Source: Algoriphagus boritolerans DSM 17298 = JCM 18970 (GTDB taxonomy: Bacteria; Bacteroidota; Bacteroidia; Cytophagales; Cyclobacteriaceae). From it: a stretch of 64,000 nucleotides of DNA. The notes under the pieces were generated by a model, which made no database searches, had not been told where the DNA came from, and saw only the letters and a program-made list of their open reading frames with translations. Positions 63,171 to 64,000 of this stretch are shown here, one piece after another. Made by a program: the position numbers and the translations under genes. Location of the stretch: contig NZ_FNVR01000003.1 of assembly GCF_900108085.1 (NCBI RefSeq), forward strand, positions 1 to 64,000, in the 5' to 3' direction. The first letter of the stretch is position 1; each line of letters opens with the position of its first letter.

Positions 63171-63686
63171 TCAATAGCGTTCTTTGAGAATTTCAAAATG
63201 ATGGATAAAATGTCCGGAAATAATCCAAAATAAAGCTCTGGGAGTGATTGGATTACCGTTGGCATTCCCGACCTGATCCAGTACACTTTCATCCAAGGTA
63301 TTGATCAAAGTCAAAAGCGCGTTTCGTTGTGCTTCAAAATCCCGCAATAACAGTTCCGTTGAAACTGAGTTGAACTTTCCTGAAATCACATAGGGGTCCT
63401 GATCAAATCCCGGAAGTGAATTTTTCTCACCTCTGGAAAAACACAAGGCTCTGAAAGTCATAATTCGCTCTGTATCCAGCAAATGCCCTAAAACTTCTTT
63501 TGGCGACCATTTTCCTTCCTCGTAAGGCAAACTCTCCCAAACGGCATCTTTTGAAATAAAAAACTCCTTTAAGGCATTGACTTGCCTTAAGATTTGACCA
63601 GAATAATTTTCGTCAGGAATTTTAGAGATATAGGTCTCATAAAAAACGGGGTAATCACCTTTTTTGGGCAAGGAGAATGTGTTCAT
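63171..63686 (-). CDS. DinB-like (DNA-damage-inducible fold) protein
   Basis: The ATG at 63686 (MNTFSLPKKGDYPVFYETYI) is preferred. The longer frame to 63773 would overlap the divergent peptidase gene and adds no similarity. The 171-residue product is a four-helix bundle with metal-binding His in WSPKEVLGHLLDTER and FWIISGHFIHHFEILKERY. DinB/DUF1572-type proteins are often bacillithiol- or metal-dependent transferases; the role here is unknown. It heads the unit DinB-PhzF-channel. Confidence 0.85.
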   Translation of the reverse strand: MNTFSLPKKGDYPVFYETYISKIPDENYSGQILRQVNALKEFFISKDAVWESLPYEEGKWSPKEVLGHLLDTERIMTFRALCFSRGEKNSLPGFDQDPYVISGKFNSVSTELLLRDFEAQRNALLTLINTLDESVLDQVGNANGNPITPRALFWIISGHFIHHFEILKERY

Positions 63687-63753
63687 GTAAAATTTGGTTG
63701 GGTTAAATTCTTTAGGGATAAATTTAGCGTTTAGCATAAAAACCAAACTTACC

Positions 63754-64000
63754 ATGTATAAAATTTTATTCACCCTTTTTATCGGACTAATTACCTCTGG
63801 ACTATCCGCTCAAAACGCGGTAATCAGAAATCCCGAAATTGAACAACTCGTCAAGGAGGTATCGGCAGATTCACTTAAGAAATACATTTACGATTTGACA
63901 AGGTTTAGTACCCGGCATACACTTAGCCGGGACGAAAAGAACGGAATGCCGGCAGCTCAGCGCTATGTTTTATCCAAGTTCAATTCGTTCGCCAAAGCAT
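63754..64000 (+). CDS. Secreted M28-type peptidase, N-terminal part (runs off right edge)
   Basis: From the ATG at 63754, 82 codons are open to the window edge. They begin with a signal peptide MYKILFTLFIGLITSGLSAQ, followed by IEQLVKEVSADSLKKYIYDL and FSTRHTLSRD. This VSADSL...FxTRHTLS pattern is the pre-domain start of Bacteroidota secreted M28 aminopeptidases. The zinc-binding part lies beyond the window. It is divergent from the DinB-like gene. Confidence 0.7.
   Translation, partial: MYKILFTLFIGLITSGLSAQNAVIRNPEIEQLVKEVSADSLKKYIYDLTRFSTRHTLSRDEKNGMPAAQRYVLSKFNSFAKA

Overview
The window is chromosomal DNA of a Bacteroidota bacterium, most likely Cytophagales and plausibly an Algoriphagus-like Cyclobacteriaceae member; the genus is inference. 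The evidence is a SusC/SusD pair, promoters of the TTG-N19-TAnnTTTG type, GlsB/GlsA-type aminolipid genes, a proteorhodopsin with crtY and blh, Tat-exported Gfo/Idh/MocA and DUF1080 proteins, and protein families such as DUF3078 and DUF4442. There are about 60 real genes, three intact tRNAs and an unusually rich set of decayed genes and palindromic intergenic repeats.

Layout. 1-2800 is a repeat-rich scar: the start of an IS4-type transposase runs off the left edge, next to the tail of an IS200/RAYT-like transposase, several GGGCTTTAGCCC-type palindromes, a second palindrome family with paired base changes, one lipoprotein and a LuxR-tail fragment. 2.8-20.9 kb is mostly housekeeping: an M19-like dipeptidase, a broken DJ-1/PfpI gene, NAD salvage (pncB-pncA-thioesterase), a DMT transporter, Bcp peroxiredoxin, a LolD-like ATPase, sucC followed by tRNA-Arg, a DUF3078 protein, an SLC13 carrier, ppk1 and gyrB. 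21.2-24.0 kb is a light-harvesting unit: a DTE-type proton-pumping rhodopsin, lycopene cyclase and the beta-carotene-cleaving enzyme that makes retinal. 24.0-26.2 kb holds a CoA-binding protein and a two-gene glycine/ornithine-lipid acyltransferase operon. 26.3-34.3 kb has an SDR, an rRNA methyltransferase, a class III aminotransferase, msrB, a patatin/acyltransferase pair, an MBL hydrolase, accA, two identical tRNA-Asp genes flanking a broken tRNA, and a frameshifted NagB-like pseudogene.

35.6-48.6 kb is the most interesting part, a putative hexuronide-use regulon. It contains a lipoprotein with two DUF1080 domains, a Tat-exported Gfo/Idh/MocA oxidoreductase, SusC/SusD, a LacI-family regulator, and the isomerase (uxaC), SDR oxidoreductase (uxuB-like) and dehydratase (uxuA) of the Ashwell pathway. 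A LacI-type operator lies upstream of all three divergent or tandem units: two copies are identical over 18 bp, and the third carries a symmetric pair of changes. No glycoside hydrolase or polysaccharide lyase of a recognised family is visible. I infer that the DUF1080 and Gfo/Idh pair may release uronic acid oxidatively through a 3-keto-glycoside.

49-64 kb returns to mixed functions: an M15-like DUF5715 protein, a quinone-type oxidoreductase, dnaB, a membrane protein resembling CrtYcd cyclases, mpl, a DnaQ-like nuclease, an M48 peptidase, a DUF4442 protein, a decayed unknown gene, a GluQ-type synthetase, an S10 peptidase, a K+ channel, a PhzF-like isomerase, a DinB-like protein and the start of an M28-type peptidase at the right edge.
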